Source of the DNA: Bacteroidota bacterium
GTDB taxonomy: Bacteria > Bacteroidota > Bacteroidia > UKL13-3
Assembly (NCBI GenBank): GCA_010027395.1
Contig: RGVD01000044.1
Span: forward strand, 1-14,281
Direction: 5' to 3'
Length of the DNA stretch: 14,281 nt
Shown here: positions 1-7,388 of the stretch, in pieces
Position numbering within the stretch: the stretch's first letter is position 1
How the letters are laid out: each line of letters begins with the position of its first letter
Made by a program: the position numbers and the translations under genes
Notes under the pieces: model-generated
Told to the model about the DNA's origin: nothing
The model's input: the letters and a program-made list of their open reading frames with translations, nothing else
The model's database searches: none

Positions 1-977
1 AATACAGTGATTATTCGATATACCTGTTATGTAATGAAATTTGGTTAGATTTAAGTGTGAAATTAGATAATTCATATGTTTCAGCTCATATACCAATAAA
101 AAAAAACCTTTTCAAATCAAGTATTAAATATAGAAATGAAATCATAGAAAAAGTAAATTCAATTGGATTCGATACCATTATAAATTGTGCCTATTCAAGA
201 GAATTTTTATTAGTTGATTCTATTGTCAGAATGACAAATGCTACTAATAAAATTGGAATGATAGGAGATAGTGCAAGTGAATTAGCTCCATTTAATTTTA
301 TTGGCTCCCTTTTTTATACCAGGCTGGTAAAAAACGATAAAATTTTCTTTGAATTTTATAAAAATAGACATTTTTTTAATGAGGTGATTGGGGAAAAAAT
401 TCATGTTTACAAGCCATATATAAATATAAATGTAACAAGGGAAAACATTGCAATAATTTCCCCAGGTGCACAAGCAGCATTTAGGCAATGGTCACCTGAA
501 AATTTTAAAGCTATTGGCGAATTTATTTTTTCAAAGTACGGATATAAAATTATTATTATTGGTGCCAATAATGAGAGGAAAATAGCACAACTATTGATTG
601 ATGGTAGTAATAAAGATTATTTTACTAATTTATGTGGAGAAACCAATATTTCTGAACTACCAGAACTGATAGCTAAAGCAAAATTATTAATTTGTAATGA
701 TTCAGGCGCAATGCATATTGCAGCTTCGGTTAATACGCCTACAATTTGTATATCAAATGCAAATCATTTTCTCAGGTTTACTCCATATCCAAAAGAAATT
801 GGCCTGCCTATGACTTCAATTTATCCTAAATCCTTCTATAAAATATATAAATCAGATGAACATACATACAACAAAATGAAAAATGGTTCATCATTAGACA
901 TAAATGAAATTTCAACAATGGAAGTAATAAATCAAATTGAAGTTTTACTATCGAAAAATGAAAATTATTCTCATTGA
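1..977 (+). CDS. Glycosyltransferase family 9 (heptosyltransferase-like), 5' end outside window
   Basis: This is the C-terminal part of a GT9 enzyme, the family that transfers heptose or related sugars from nucleotide donors onto lipopolysaccharide or other surface glycans at the inner face of the membrane. The frame is open from base 3 and a GTG at 57 is only an internal candidate start, so the gene very likely begins upstream. Numbering from that GTG, the second Rossmann domain starts near residue 130 with IAIISPGA, followed by WSPENF at 145-150. The family donor-site signature CNDSGAMHIAAS is at 213-224. About 324 residues are visible, against roughly 330-360 for the family. The usual FGP motif after the signature is replaced by ISNANHF. 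The stretch is strongly AT-rich (27% GC over 541-600, against 40% over 6961-7020 in pgk), as is common for surface-polysaccharide genes. Donor and acceptor cannot be told from the sequence. Confidence 0.85.
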   Translation, partial: YSDYSIYLLCNEIWLDLSVKLDNSYVSAHIPIKKNLFKSSIKYRNEIIEKVNSIGFDTIINCAYSREFLLVDSIVRMTNATNKIGMIGDSASELAPFNFIGSLFYTRLVKNDKIFFEFYKNRHFFNEVIGEKIHVYKPYININVTRENIAIISPGAQAAFRQWSPENFKAIGEFIFSKYGYKIIIIGANNERKIAQLLIDGSNKDYFTNLCGETNISELPELIAKAKLLICNDSGAMHIAASVNTPTICISNANHFLRFTPYPKEIGLPMTSIYPKSFYKIYKSDEHTYNKMKNGSSLDINEISTMEVINQIEVLLSKNENYSH

Positions 978-1536
978 CAATTTTGATAGTTTCACTTACA
1001 TGCTCAAAGATTATATTGAGCAATGTGATGTTGACTGTGTTGTTTATAGAAACAATGAAATTACTTTGGTTGAATTATCAAAAATACATTTTGATGCCAT
1101 TGTAATTTCTCCTGGACCGCTTTCGCCAAACCATGCAGGAATTAGTTTAGAACTTATAGCTCATTACTACCTAACAAAACCCATACTGGGCATTTGTTTA
1201 GGCCATCAAGCCATTGCACAATATTTTGGTGCTAAAATAGTCAAAGCAAAACTTCCTAGACATGGAAAGGTTGATAAAATGAAACATGCAAATGAAAGGC
1301 TCTTCGAGAATCTACCCACCGAATTTTACGCTACTCGCTATCACTCTTTGATCGCAGAAGATTTGCCAGATAGCCTTATCATAAATTGTGTTTGTGGCAA
1401 TGAAATAATGGGCATTCAGCATAAAGAGTTACCCCTATTTGGAATTCAATTTCATCCTGAAAGTTGTCAAACTGAATGTGGTATTTCTATCATAAAGAAC
1501 TTTATTAAAATAGCCTCAGACCTTTCAAAAAATTAG
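958..1536 (+). CDS. pabA: Class I glutamine amidotransferase, PabA/TrpG type
   Basis: Glutaminase subunit that releases ammonia from glutamine for a chorismate-using partner, either aminodeoxychorismate synthase (folate) or anthranilate synthase (tryptophan). The 192-residue protein has the family start ILIDNFDSFTYML at 4-16, the oxyanion region SPGPLSPNHAG at 51-61, the nucleophile Cys80 in GICLGHQ, HGK at 102-104, and the His166/Glu168 pair in FHPES. The ATG at 958 is chosen because it gives the canonical N terminus. An upstream ATG at 937 would add seven residues that lie inside the preceding gene. The gene overlaps the 3' end of the glycosyltransferase by 20 bp, suggesting translational coupling. 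No synthase partner (PabB or TrpE) is in the window, so the choice between PabA and TrpG is open. PabA is slightly preferred because no trp genes are nearby. Confidence 0.88.
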   Translation: MKIILIDNFDSFTYMLKDYIEQCDVDCVVYRNNEITLVELSKIHFDAIVISPGPLSPNHAGISLELIAHYYLTKPILGICLGHQAIAQYFGAKIVKAKLPRHGKVDKMKHANERLFENLPTEFYATRYHSLIAEDLPDSLIINCVCGNEIMGIQHKELPLFGIQFHPESCQTECGISIIKNFIKIASDLSKN

Positions 1537-2477
1537 TCTTCGTATATCTTAACATTTGAAGTTTCACCCACAACACTCCAAGCACGGTACATGCCTTCTG
1601 AGTTAAAAGGTAGTTCAATATTTCCCAAAGCATCAATAGCTATAAGTCCACCTTCTCCACCAAATTTCACTAATTTGTCTTTAACAACATAATCGCATGC
1701 TTGTTTAAGTGAATAGCCTTTGTATTCCATTAAGCAACTGATATCATAAGCTACAACAGCCCTTATAAAAAACTCACCATGACCTGTACAACTAATTGCG
1801 CATGTTTTGTTATTGGCATAAGTGCCTGCCCCTATGATGGGAGAATCTCCAATTCGTCCAAACCTCTTGTTGGTCATGCCACCCGTTGAAGTAGCTGCAG
1901 CAATATTTCCATTTATGTCAAGAGCTACTGCACCAACTGTTCCAAATTTACGTTCACCTGTTTCTGTTTTATCACTATGATCTAGTTGATAGATATCGCT
2001 ATCTTTCACATCTTGCCATTGCTTGTATCTCTCTGCGGTATAAAAATAAGATTCATCTTGAAAAGCTATACCTACAGTTTTACCAAAAGCTTCAGCTTCT
2101 TTACCACATAAAAACACATGGCCTGATTTTTCCTTAACAGCTCGAGCTAAGCTTATTGGATTCTTAGCCAAACTAATTCCACTTACAGCGCCCGCTTCAA
2201 GTGTATTTCCATCCATAATGGAAGCATCCATTTCATGTGTTCCTTTGTTGGTAAAAACCGCTCCTCTTCCTGCATTAAACAGAGGAAAATCTTCCATAGA
2301 TTTAACTGCTGCTTCAACTGCATCTAAGCTAGAACCTCCAATTTCTAAAATAGAATTTCCAGCTTCAATTGCAGCTGTTAACCCATTTGTATAGGCGGCC
2401 TCCTTTTCGGCAGTCATTAAACTGCGCAATATAGTTCCTGCGCCACCGTGAATGGCAATGGCAAATTTCTTTCTCAT
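1533..2477 (-). CDS. iaaA: Isoaspartyl peptidase / L-asparaginase (Ntn-hydrolase, plant type)
   Basis: Cytoplasmic-type threonine hydrolase that cleaves beta-aspartyl dipeptides and L-asparagine after self-cleavage into two subunits. The 314-residue protein begins with AIAIHGGAGT at 6-15 and has NAGRG at 68-72 and MDASIMDG at 83-90. The autoprocessing site is GTVGAVALD, so cleavage should fall between Gly179 and the nucleophile Thr180. Other residues expected from the E. coli enzyme line up: Thr198, Arg208, Asp211 and the TGHGE motif at 231-235. Length is normal and no signal peptide is apparent. Its ATG follows the TAA of the permease gene with no gap, so the two are almost certainly co-transcribed and perhaps translationally coupled. 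Its stop codon interlocks with the pabA stop in a 4-nt convergent overlap, leaving no room for a terminator between them. Confidence 0.95.
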   Translation of the reverse strand: MRKKFAIAIHGGAGTILRSLMTAEKEAAYTNGLTAAIEAGNSILEIGGSSLDAVEAAVKSMEDFPLFNAGRGAVFTNKGTHEMDASIMDGNTLEAGAVSGISLAKNPISLARAVKEKSGHVFLCGKEAEAFGKTVGIAFQDESYFYTAERYKQWQDVKDSDIYQLDHSDKTETGERKFGTVGAVALDINGNIAAATSTGGMTNKRFGRIGDSPIIGAGTYANNKTCAISCTGHGEFFIRAVVAYDISCLMEYKGYSLKQACDYVVKDKLVKFGGEGGLIAIDALGNIELPFNSEGMYRAWSVVGETSNVKIYED

Positions 2478-3734
2478 TTATTGAATCATTTGTTTGGCTT
2501 TGTATGCCGGATATAAAGAGGTAATAAATCCAAGTCCGACAATGGTTAAAAAAACATACAAAAAGTCTGCTGCTTTTATTCTTACTGGATATGAATCTAT
2601 AATAAAACCCTCGCTCGATGAAAAATTAATAATGCTGTATTCTTGTTGAAGCCAACAAATAAGTCCTCCAAGTATGATACCAACAAGTCCCCCAAAAATG
2701 GCGAGAATTACACCTTCGAACATAAATATTTTTCTTGCTTGATTAGCCGTCAAACCCATGCTGGCAAATATTTTCAAGTCTTTTTTCTTTTCAATCACCA
2801 ACATATATAATGAGCCAACTGTATTAAATGCCGCCACCATCATAATGAAAAGTAAAATCATAAAACTGATAAACTTTTCAGACTTCATTACCTTATAAAA
2901 AGAATCACGTTGTTGAAATCGATTTTTTATTGAAAATGAACTTCCCGCTATATCTTCAATTTGTTTCTTAATCTTATCTATTGAAGCATCTTTGCGCAAC
3001 CTAATTTCAATGGAAGAAACTTGATTTTTCTTTTCGAGAAGAGGTTCAATAAAACGAAGTGGTACAATGATATATTTACTATCAACCTCTTCTTGAATAC
3101 CTAAAACTCCTATTGGAAAAATAGGATTTCTTTTAAATGCATTTTCTGCATTTAGCAAATCAATTTCACCTTTTGCGGGAACATATATGGTGAGAAAATT
3201 AAATTGATCATCGGGTTGAACACCCAACTGATAAGCCAATCCTTGACCAATCAATGCAAAATTCGTATCTCCTTCTTGAAGCAATAAAGCACCTGATATT
3301 AGTCCTTCTTGAAGCAATAAAGCACCTGATATTAGGTTGGTATCCAAATGAACAGCAGCAAGGTATTTTTCATCTACTCCTTTCACTGTTGCCAATACCT
3401 GCTTGCCATTGTATCTGGCAAGTACATTTTCTTCAATCACATAGTCAACATAAAGAACCCCATCGATATTTTTTATTTGTGCAATATTTAATTGGGAGGT
3501 AGGAAAACTCTTTCCCACTGTGGATGTAATTTGAATATCCGCATCAAATTGACTATAGAGTGTTGAAAAAAGATTTTCAAAACCATTAAAAACCGATAAA
3601 ACAATAATCAATGCGGCTGCACCTACTACATAACCCAGAAGGGATATGCCAGAAATGAGCGTAATAATATTAAATGAGCCTTCTCGCCTACGCGAAAAAA
3701 AATAACGAAATGCAATTTTTAGTGGGAGGCTCAT
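2478..3734 (-). CDS. LolC/LolE-type (FtsX/MacB fold) ABC transporter permease
   Basis: Inner-membrane permease of the family that, with an ATPase such as LolD, extracts lipoproteins from the inner membrane for delivery to the outer membrane. The 418-residue protein has the expected layout: a short cytoplasmic start with RYFFSRR at 10-16, one membrane segment at about 22-50, a large periplasmic domain at 51-288, and three C-terminal segments at about 289-315, 340-362 and 390-412. SMGLTANQARKIFMFEG at 325-341 is the conserved coupling region between the first two of these. No ATPase gene is in the window. The periplasmic domain contains an exact 11-residue tandem duplication at 134-144 and 145-155 (see the repeat entry), which adds to an otherwise normal length. 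The start lies 13 nt after the hepT stop. The family assignment is secure, but specific LolC or LolE identity is not. Confidence 0.9.
   Translation of the reverse strand: MSLPLKIAFRYFFSRRREGSFNIITLISGISLLGYVVGAAALIIVLSVFNGFENLFSTLYSQFDADIQITSTVGKSFPTSQLNIAQIKNIDGVLYVDYVIEENVLARYNGKQVLATVKGVDEKYLAAVHLDTNLISGALLLQEGLISGALLLQEGDTNFALIGQGLAYQLGVQPDDQFNFLTIYVPAKGEIDLLNAENAFKRNPIFPIGVLGIQEEVDSKYIIVPLRFIEPLLEKKNQVSSIEIRLRKDASIDKIKKQIEDIAGSSFSIKNRFQQRDSFYKVMKSEKFISFMILLFIMMVAAFNTVGSLYMLVIEKKKDLKIFASMGLTANQARKIFMFEGVILAIFGGLVGIILGGLICWLQQEYSIINFSSSEGFIIDSYPVRIKAADFLYVFLTIVGLGFITSLYPAYKAKQMIQ
3270..3335. repeat. Perfect 33-bp tandem duplication inside the LolC/E permease gene
   Basis: Bases 3270-3302 and 3303-3335 are identical. 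The unit is 33 bp, so the frame is kept and the 11-residue block LISGALLLQEG appears twice in a row (residues 134-144 and 145-155 of the permease). There are no mismatches between copies, which points to a recent slippage-type duplication or an assembly artefact rather than an old structural repeat. It lies in the periplasmic domain just before the DTNFALIGQGLA stretch. Confidence 0.97.
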
Positions 3735-3747
3735 AGGCTGTAAATAG

Positions 3748-4101
3748 TTATTTTGTTTCTAAGGAACTAACAACCACAGAAATTTTTTCTTTTAAATCAG
3801 GAATATCATTCTTAATTATTTCCCAAACCAAATTAGTGTCAATACCAAAATATTCATGAACGAAAATATTTCTCATTCCTATTATCTGAGCCCATTCAAT
3901 ATCGGTAAATTTGCTTTTAATATCTTCTGAAATATGATTACTTGCCTCTCCGATTATCTCCATTTGTTTTATACAAGCAAACCTCATCATTGAGTTGTTC
4001 ATAAACTCAGTAAAATCTGATGATACCAGATAGGTTTCTATTTCATGTATGGCTTCTAAAATATGCTGCAAACGGATGCTATCTCCTAACTTACCTCGCA
4101 T
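3748..4101 (-). CDS. hepT: HepT-like RNase toxin (HEPN, DUF86)
   Basis: Toxin half of an MNT/HEPN toxin-antitoxin pair. HepT proteins are small helical HEPN ribonucleases. In characterised pairs the MntA partner neutralises them by adding AMP groups to the active-site tyrosine. The 117-residue protein is predicted to be mainly helical and carries the HEPN catalytic motif R-x4-H-x-Y as Arg77, His82, Tyr84 (RNIFVHEY), so the active site and the modifiable tyrosine both look intact. MRFACIKQMEIIGEASNHIS at 39-58 is typical of the family. Its ATG lies inside the end of the nucleotidyltransferase gene (11-bp overlap), indicating coupled translation with the antitoxin made first. The permease gene follows after 13 nt. 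Confidence 0.9.
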   Translation of the reverse strand: MRGKLGDSIRLQHILEAIHEIETYLVSSDFTEFMNNSMMRFACIKQMEIIGEASNHISEDIKSKFTDIEWAQIIGMRNIFVHEYFGIDTNLVWEIIKNDIPDLKEKISVVVSSLETK

Positions 4102-4384
4102 ATATCAATTGTTTTTCACGATCAACTATGGGTTGAATAAATTTAGATAGGCCATTTGAAGATACCAAATCTACTTTGATGTTCAATAGTTTTTCAAGGT
4201 CTAACTGCATTTGAACAAAGCCCAATCCTATTTTCTGAGAATAATCTAAATCAACTAAAATATCAATATCGCTTTGACTATCTTCCTCATTTCTTACATA
4301 AGAACCAAATAAATATGCCTTTAAAACTGGTCTTGTTTTAAAGTATGTCTTTAATAATTCTAATTTATGCTTATCGAAACTCAT
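4091..4384 (-). CDS. mntA: MntA-like minimal nucleotidyltransferase antitoxin
   Basis: Antitoxin half of the pair with the HepT-like gene. It is expected to transfer AMP from ATP onto the HepT tyrosine. The 97-residue protein contains the polymerase-beta-type signature G-S-x10-D-x-D: Gly27, Ser28, Asp39, Asp41 (in SDIDILVD). The third metal-binding carboxylate is probably Asp72 in KVDLVSS. Length is typical of the minimal nucleotidyltransferase group. A TATATTTG box ends only 4 nt before the ATG, hinting at a promoter for the pair independent of the upstream rbfA/methyltransferase transcript. The 39-bp gap to the methyltransferase stop is the largest in this part of the cluster apart from the gap before rbfA. 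Confidence 0.9.
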   Translation of the reverse strand: MSFDKHKLELLKTYFKTRPVLKAYLFGSYVRNEEDSQSDIDILVDLDYSQKIGLGFVQMQLDLEKLLNIKVDLVSSNGLSKFIQPIVDREKQLIYAR

Positions 4385-4388
4385 ATAG

Positions 4389-4396
4389 CAAATATA
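4389..4396 (-). promoter_or_regulatory. Candidate Bacteroidota -7 box upstream of mntA
   Basis: Read on the minus strand this is TATATTTG, an exact match to the TAnnTTTG -7 consensus known for the primary sigma factor in Bacteroidota. It ends 4 nt before the mntA start codon. No clear TTTG element lies about 19-21 nt upstream, so the call rests on one half-site. If active, transcription would start at or within a few bases of the ATG. Confidence 0.3.
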
Positions 4397-4423
4397 AAAT
4401 TAAACAAGTAATTTATCGAAATA

Positions 4424-5227
4424 CTATTTCCAAGCCTTCACAATCAGGCCTGTGCCGGTGCTGTGTTTGGTGTAAGTATCAAGCCAGTTTAATAAATAAC
4501 TGAATGGATAAGTAATTACATAATAAAATGGAAGAATAATGAAAAATGCTTTGCTAGTATTTAGCATGGTCATAGGATACTTCATACTTAATTTCCATGC
4601 GATTTTACCTGGTGCACCATAGCTATAAAGTATTTCCATTTTATCAAATCCAGCTTGTCTAAGTTTTTCTTCCATTTCCTCTTTTGGATAGCCATCACGC
4701 ACATGCTCGCCAATAAAGCTTTCCCCAGTCTCTTCATGCACATCACTCCCTCCTTGATCGCTAGGCGTTGATATTAATAGCATAGCCCCAGGTTTCATCG
4801 CTTGGTGGAAGTTTTTAAATACTTGCACATCTTCTAAAATATGTTCCATTACATCTACACACAAAACAAAATCATATTTATTTACCGCAATGGATTGTGT
4901 TAAATCACCAACGGCAAACTTGGCATTAGTCAAATTACATTTAGCAAAAAACTGGTTACAATCTGCTATTTGGTCGTCCTTCACATCAATGGCATCAATA
5001 GAGTAGTTTCTATTTTTACTAGCCATATAAAAACTATATTGACCAAAACCTGAACCTGCATCCAATATCATAGCCGCTGGTTTATCTCTCATCCACGCTT
5101 TCATTTCGCGGTGCACATGCCAGGTGCGAAGCAGCAGCAAATCAAGCAGCTTGTAGAACAATTTACGCATAGCTGTTGACGAATTGAAAACATTACCTAA
5201 GTCTTTTTTTATTGGGTCGTAATTCAT
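4424..5227 (-). CDS. Class I SAM-dependent methyltransferase, substrate unknown
   Basis: A 267-residue methyltransferase. Motif I (SAM-binding glycine loop) is LDAGSGFGQY at 55-64. Asp81 at the end of strand 2 (IDAIDV) should contact the ribose, VGDL at 106-109 is the motif II/III region, and VLCVDVMEHI at 121-130 is the post-strand-4 motif. KNFHQAMKPGAMLLISTPSD at 138-157 is the usual strand-5 region. The C terminus has a hydrophobic stretch, about 226-247 (FFIILPFYYVITYPFSYLL), unusual for a soluble methyltransferase and suggesting membrane contact or a lipid-like substrate. An N-terminal helix precedes the catalytic domain. It follows rbfA by 37 bp on the same strand. The substrate is not recognisable; lipid, quinone-like and glycan targets are all possible. 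Confidence 0.85.
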   Translation of the reverse strand: MNYDPIKKDLGNVFNSSTAMRKLFYKLLDLLLLRTWHVHREMKAWMRDKPAAMILDAGSGFGQYSFYMASKNRNYSIDAIDVKDDQIADCNQFFAKCNLTNAKFAVGDLTQSIAVNKYDFVLCVDVMEHILEDVQVFKNFHQAMKPGAMLLISTPSDQGGSDVHEETGESFIGEHVRDGYPKEEMEEKLRQAGFDKMEILYSYGAPGKIAWKLSMKYPMTMLNTSKAFFIILPFYYVITYPFSYLLNWLDTYTKHSTGTGLIVKAWK

Positions 5228-5264
5228 AATTAATCGATGTGAATGTATATTTGGGTATTATATT

Positions 5265-5630
5265 TTAACTGCTTTTCTTTTTTTCGTCCTGCTCTTTTAC
5301 TTGTTTCATTACCTCTTCCATGTGAAAAACATAATCAAGACTATCATCAAGTAAAAACTGAAGCTCAGGCACAATGCGAGCCTGATTCTTAATTTTATTT
5401 GCTAATTCCTTTCTAATTACTATTGATTGAAGCTTAATCAAACTAAGAAGTTGCTCCTTATTTTTTTCAGCCAAAAAACTCAAAAACACCTTCGCATAAC
5501 CCAAGTCGGGAGATACCTCTACCCTACTGATGGTTATAAATGCATTATTAAAATCTCCTTTGTGTTTCAAAAACACTTCAGATAGATATTGTTGAATGAT
5601 GCCTGCAAATTTTTCTTGGCGGATACTCAT
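5265..5630 (-). CDS. rbfA: 30S ribosome-binding factor RbfA
   Basis: Small KH-fold protein that binds the immature 30S subunit, helps mature the 5' end of 16S rRNA and supports growth in the cold. The 121-residue protein begins with MSIRQEKFAGIIQQYLSEV, matching the family's N-terminal helix. It has the conserved strand ISRVEVSPDLGYAKVFLSFL at 34-53 and the C-terminal core RIVPELQFLLDDSLDY at 85-100, then a charged lysine-rich tail. Length is normal. Its ATG is preceded at 5 nt by a CATATTTG box, one mismatch from TAnnTTTG. The VanZ-like gene ends 44 bp upstream on the same strand. Confidence 0.95.
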   Translation of the reverse strand: MSIRQEKFAGIIQQYLSEVFLKHKGDFNNAFITISRVEVSPDLGYAKVFLSFLAEKNKEQLLSLIKLQSIVIRKELANKIKNQARIVPELQFLLDDSLDYVFHMEEVMKQVKEQDEKKKSS

Positions 5631-5674
5631 AGCTGCAAATATGCTTATTTTTTAGCAGAGTATATAGCCAAAAA

Positions 5675-6061
5675 TCAAAGAGTTTTCTTGAATTTCAGAA
5701 AAAGCACAAAAGAGGCTAGAGCGCAACCTAATGTATTGGCTGCCATGTCCATGTAATCGTAACTGCGGTTGATGAATACAGTGGCTTGCAAAATCTCAAT
5801 AATAACACCATACATGGCACTTATAATGAAGGCAGGTAGAATAAATCTTAGAGATATGGAATTTACTGTCACTTTACGCTTACTATCCTTGGCTATAAAC
5901 CAAGTGAGAAGGCCAAAAAGGGTAATATGAGCCAAAGAATCTGGCTGAATAATATCCGTAAAATGAATTTGAGGAATATAACTTCCATTCATTCCACAGA
6001 CACAAAGAATAAGCAAAGCCCATAATAAACTGTAAGCATAGGTATTAAAGAATCTTTTCAT
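5675..6061 (-). CDS. VanZ-like integral membrane protein
   Basis: A 128-residue membrane protein of the VanZ family, named after a teicoplanin-resistance accessory gene; the molecular role of most members, including housekeeping ones, is unknown. About four membrane segments are visible at 8-22, 45-57, 72-90 and 106-123. The conserved pattern is present: Asp41 and His45 (PDSLAH), YGVIIEILQ at 84-92, Arg99, and the YDYMDMAANTLG stretch with Asp102, Asp105, Asn109 and Gly112. The start codon lies only 23 nt past the pgk terminator T-tract, so it needs either read-through or a promoter overlapping that terminator. Its position before rbfA suggests housekeeping use rather than antibiotic resistance. 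Confidence 0.85.
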   Translation of the reverse strand: MKRFFNTYAYSLLWALLILCVCGMNGSYIPQIHFTDIIQPDSLAHITLFGLLTWFIAKDSKRKVTVNSISLRFILPAFIISAMYGVIIEILQATVFINRSYDYMDMAANTLGCALASFVLFLKFKKTL

Positions 6062-6084
6062 GATAAATAGGTTACTTATTTTAG

Positions 6085-6112
6085 AAAAAAAAAGACGTTA
6101 AATATAACGTCT
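6085..6112 (-). terminator. Intrinsic terminator of pgk
   Basis: On the minus strand a perfect 8-bp stem, AGACGTTA / TAACGTCT (6105-6112 with 6093-6100) with a 4-nt loop (6101-6104), is followed directly by a run of T residues (bases 6085-6092 read as A on the plus strand). It begins 11 nt after the pgk stop codon. The opposite orientation lacks a T-run, so it acts one way. Confidence 0.9.
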
Positions 6113-6123
6113 CTTTCAAAATC

Positions 6124-7338
6124 TTAATCATTTATGGCTGCAATACCTGGCAAGGTTTTACCCTCAAAATATTCGAGCAAGGCACCACCACCGGTACTCA
6201 CGTAACTAACTTTTTCTTCGAAGCCAAATTTGGCAACAGCTGCAGCACTATCGCCCCCACCAATAAGGCTAAATGCACCATTTACCGTAGCATCAGCCAC
6301 AGCCTGTGCCACTGATTTGGTTCCATTTTCAAAACTGGTCATTTCAAAAACACCCATAGGTCCATTCCATAAAATGGTTTTTGAACTGCGAATCACTTTA
6401 CAATATTCTTCAGTAGCTAAAGGTCCAATATCCAAGCCCATCCAACCTGTTTCTATTTGCTTGTTATCACATACTTTGGTATTGGCAGCATTGTCAAATT
6501 TATCAGCAACTACAGAATCAATTGGTAGGATTAAATTAACCCCTTTTGCATTTGCTTTTTCCATCAAGTGCTTGCAAAGATCTAATCTATCATCTTCACA
6601 AAGTGATGAACCAATTTCGTAGCCCATGGCTTTCAAGAATGTATATGCCATTCCACCACCAATTAATAGGTTGTTGACACTATCCAATAAGTTCTCAAGA
6701 ATCAATAATTTATCTGAAACCTTGGCTCCACCCACAATAGCAGTGAAAGGTTGTTCAGCTTTTTTCATCACCTTTTCAGCATTCGCAATTTCATTTGCCA
6801 TTACATAGCCAAAACACTTAGCATTCGGGAAAAACTTGGCGATAACTGCTGTGCTAGCATGTGCACGATGACAAGTACCAAAAGCATCATTCACATAAAC
6901 ATCACCATATTTTGATAATTTTTCTGCAAAGGCTTCATCACCCTTTTCTTCTTCTTTATAAAAACGAAGGTTTTCTAGCAACAACACCTCACCTGCTTTT
7001 AGATTTGATGCCATTTCAGCTGCATCTGCACCTATACAATCTGGAGCAAATTTTACAATTACGCCCAATAATTCAGATGTTTTTTGAAGAGTGTGTTTCA
7101 ATGAATGTTTTTCATAATCAACACTACCATCTTCTTTTAATTTTTTTAAAGGACGACCCAAATGACTCATCAATACACAAGAACCACCATCAGCTAATAT
7201 CTTTTTGATAGTGGGCACTGTTGCTCTAATACGAGCATCATCAGTAATAGCAAGGGTAGCCTTGTCTAATGGAACATTAAAATCAACACGTACCAAAGCT
7301 TGTTTACCTGCAAAATTTATATTGTCTATTGTTTTCAT
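6124..7338 (-). CDS. pgk: Phosphoglycerate kinase
   Basis: Glycolytic enzyme moving a phosphate from 1,3-bisphosphoglycerate to ADP, in the cytoplasm. The 404-residue protein is full length. The N-terminal domain shows the signature ALVRVDFNVPL at 14-24 (Arg17, Asp19, Asn21), SHLGRP at 58-63, the substrate arginine in LRF at 124-126, and HRAHAS at 157-162. The C-terminal nucleotide domain shows GGAKVSDK at 203-210, NGPMGVFE at 325-332 and the GGGDS loop at 360-364. It is followed by a strong intrinsic terminator, so its transcript should end there. ridA lies 50 bp upstream on the same strand. No distinct promoter was recognised in that gap. Confidence 0.98.
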   Translation of the reverse strand: MKTIDNINFAGKQALVRVDFNVPLDKATLAITDDARIRATVPTIKKILADGGSCVLMSHLGRPLKKLKEDGSVDYEKHSLKHTLQKTSELLGVIVKFAPDCIGADAAEMASNLKAGEVLLLENLRFYKEEEKGDEAFAEKLSKYGDVYVNDAFGTCHRAHASTAVIAKFFPNAKCFGYVMANEIANAEKVMKKAEQPFTAIVGGAKVSDKLLILENLLDSVNNLLIGGGMAYTFLKAMGYEIGSSLCEDDRLDLCKHLMEKANAKGVNLILPIDSVVADKFDNAANTKVCDNKQIETGWMGLDIGPLATEEYCKVIRSSKTILWNGPMGVFEMTSFENGTKSVAQAVADATVNGAFSLIGGGDSAAAVAKFGFEEKVSYVSTGGGALLEYFEGKTLPGIAAIND

Positions 7339-7388
7339 AGTTTATGTTTTAAAAAATTTAATGCGTATGAAGTAAATAATATACATAC

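Noticed and set aside
937..957. Upstream ATG for the amidotransferase
   Set aside because: The family begins at the hydrophobic strand ILIDN directly after Met at 958. The extra seven residues (MKFYYRK) have no counterpart and lie inside the preceding gene.
5675..6061. Reading the VanZ-like gene as a glycopeptide-resistance determinant
   Set aside because: There are no van genes or mobile elements nearby, and the gene sits in a housekeeping run next to rbfA. VanZ-fold proteins are widespread and mostly unrelated to resistance.
7339..7388. Possible terminator between ridA and pgk (AAGTA/TACTT and GTATG/CATAC pairings)
   Set aside because: Stems are 5 bp with long loops and no T-run, so this is not a credible intrinsic terminator.
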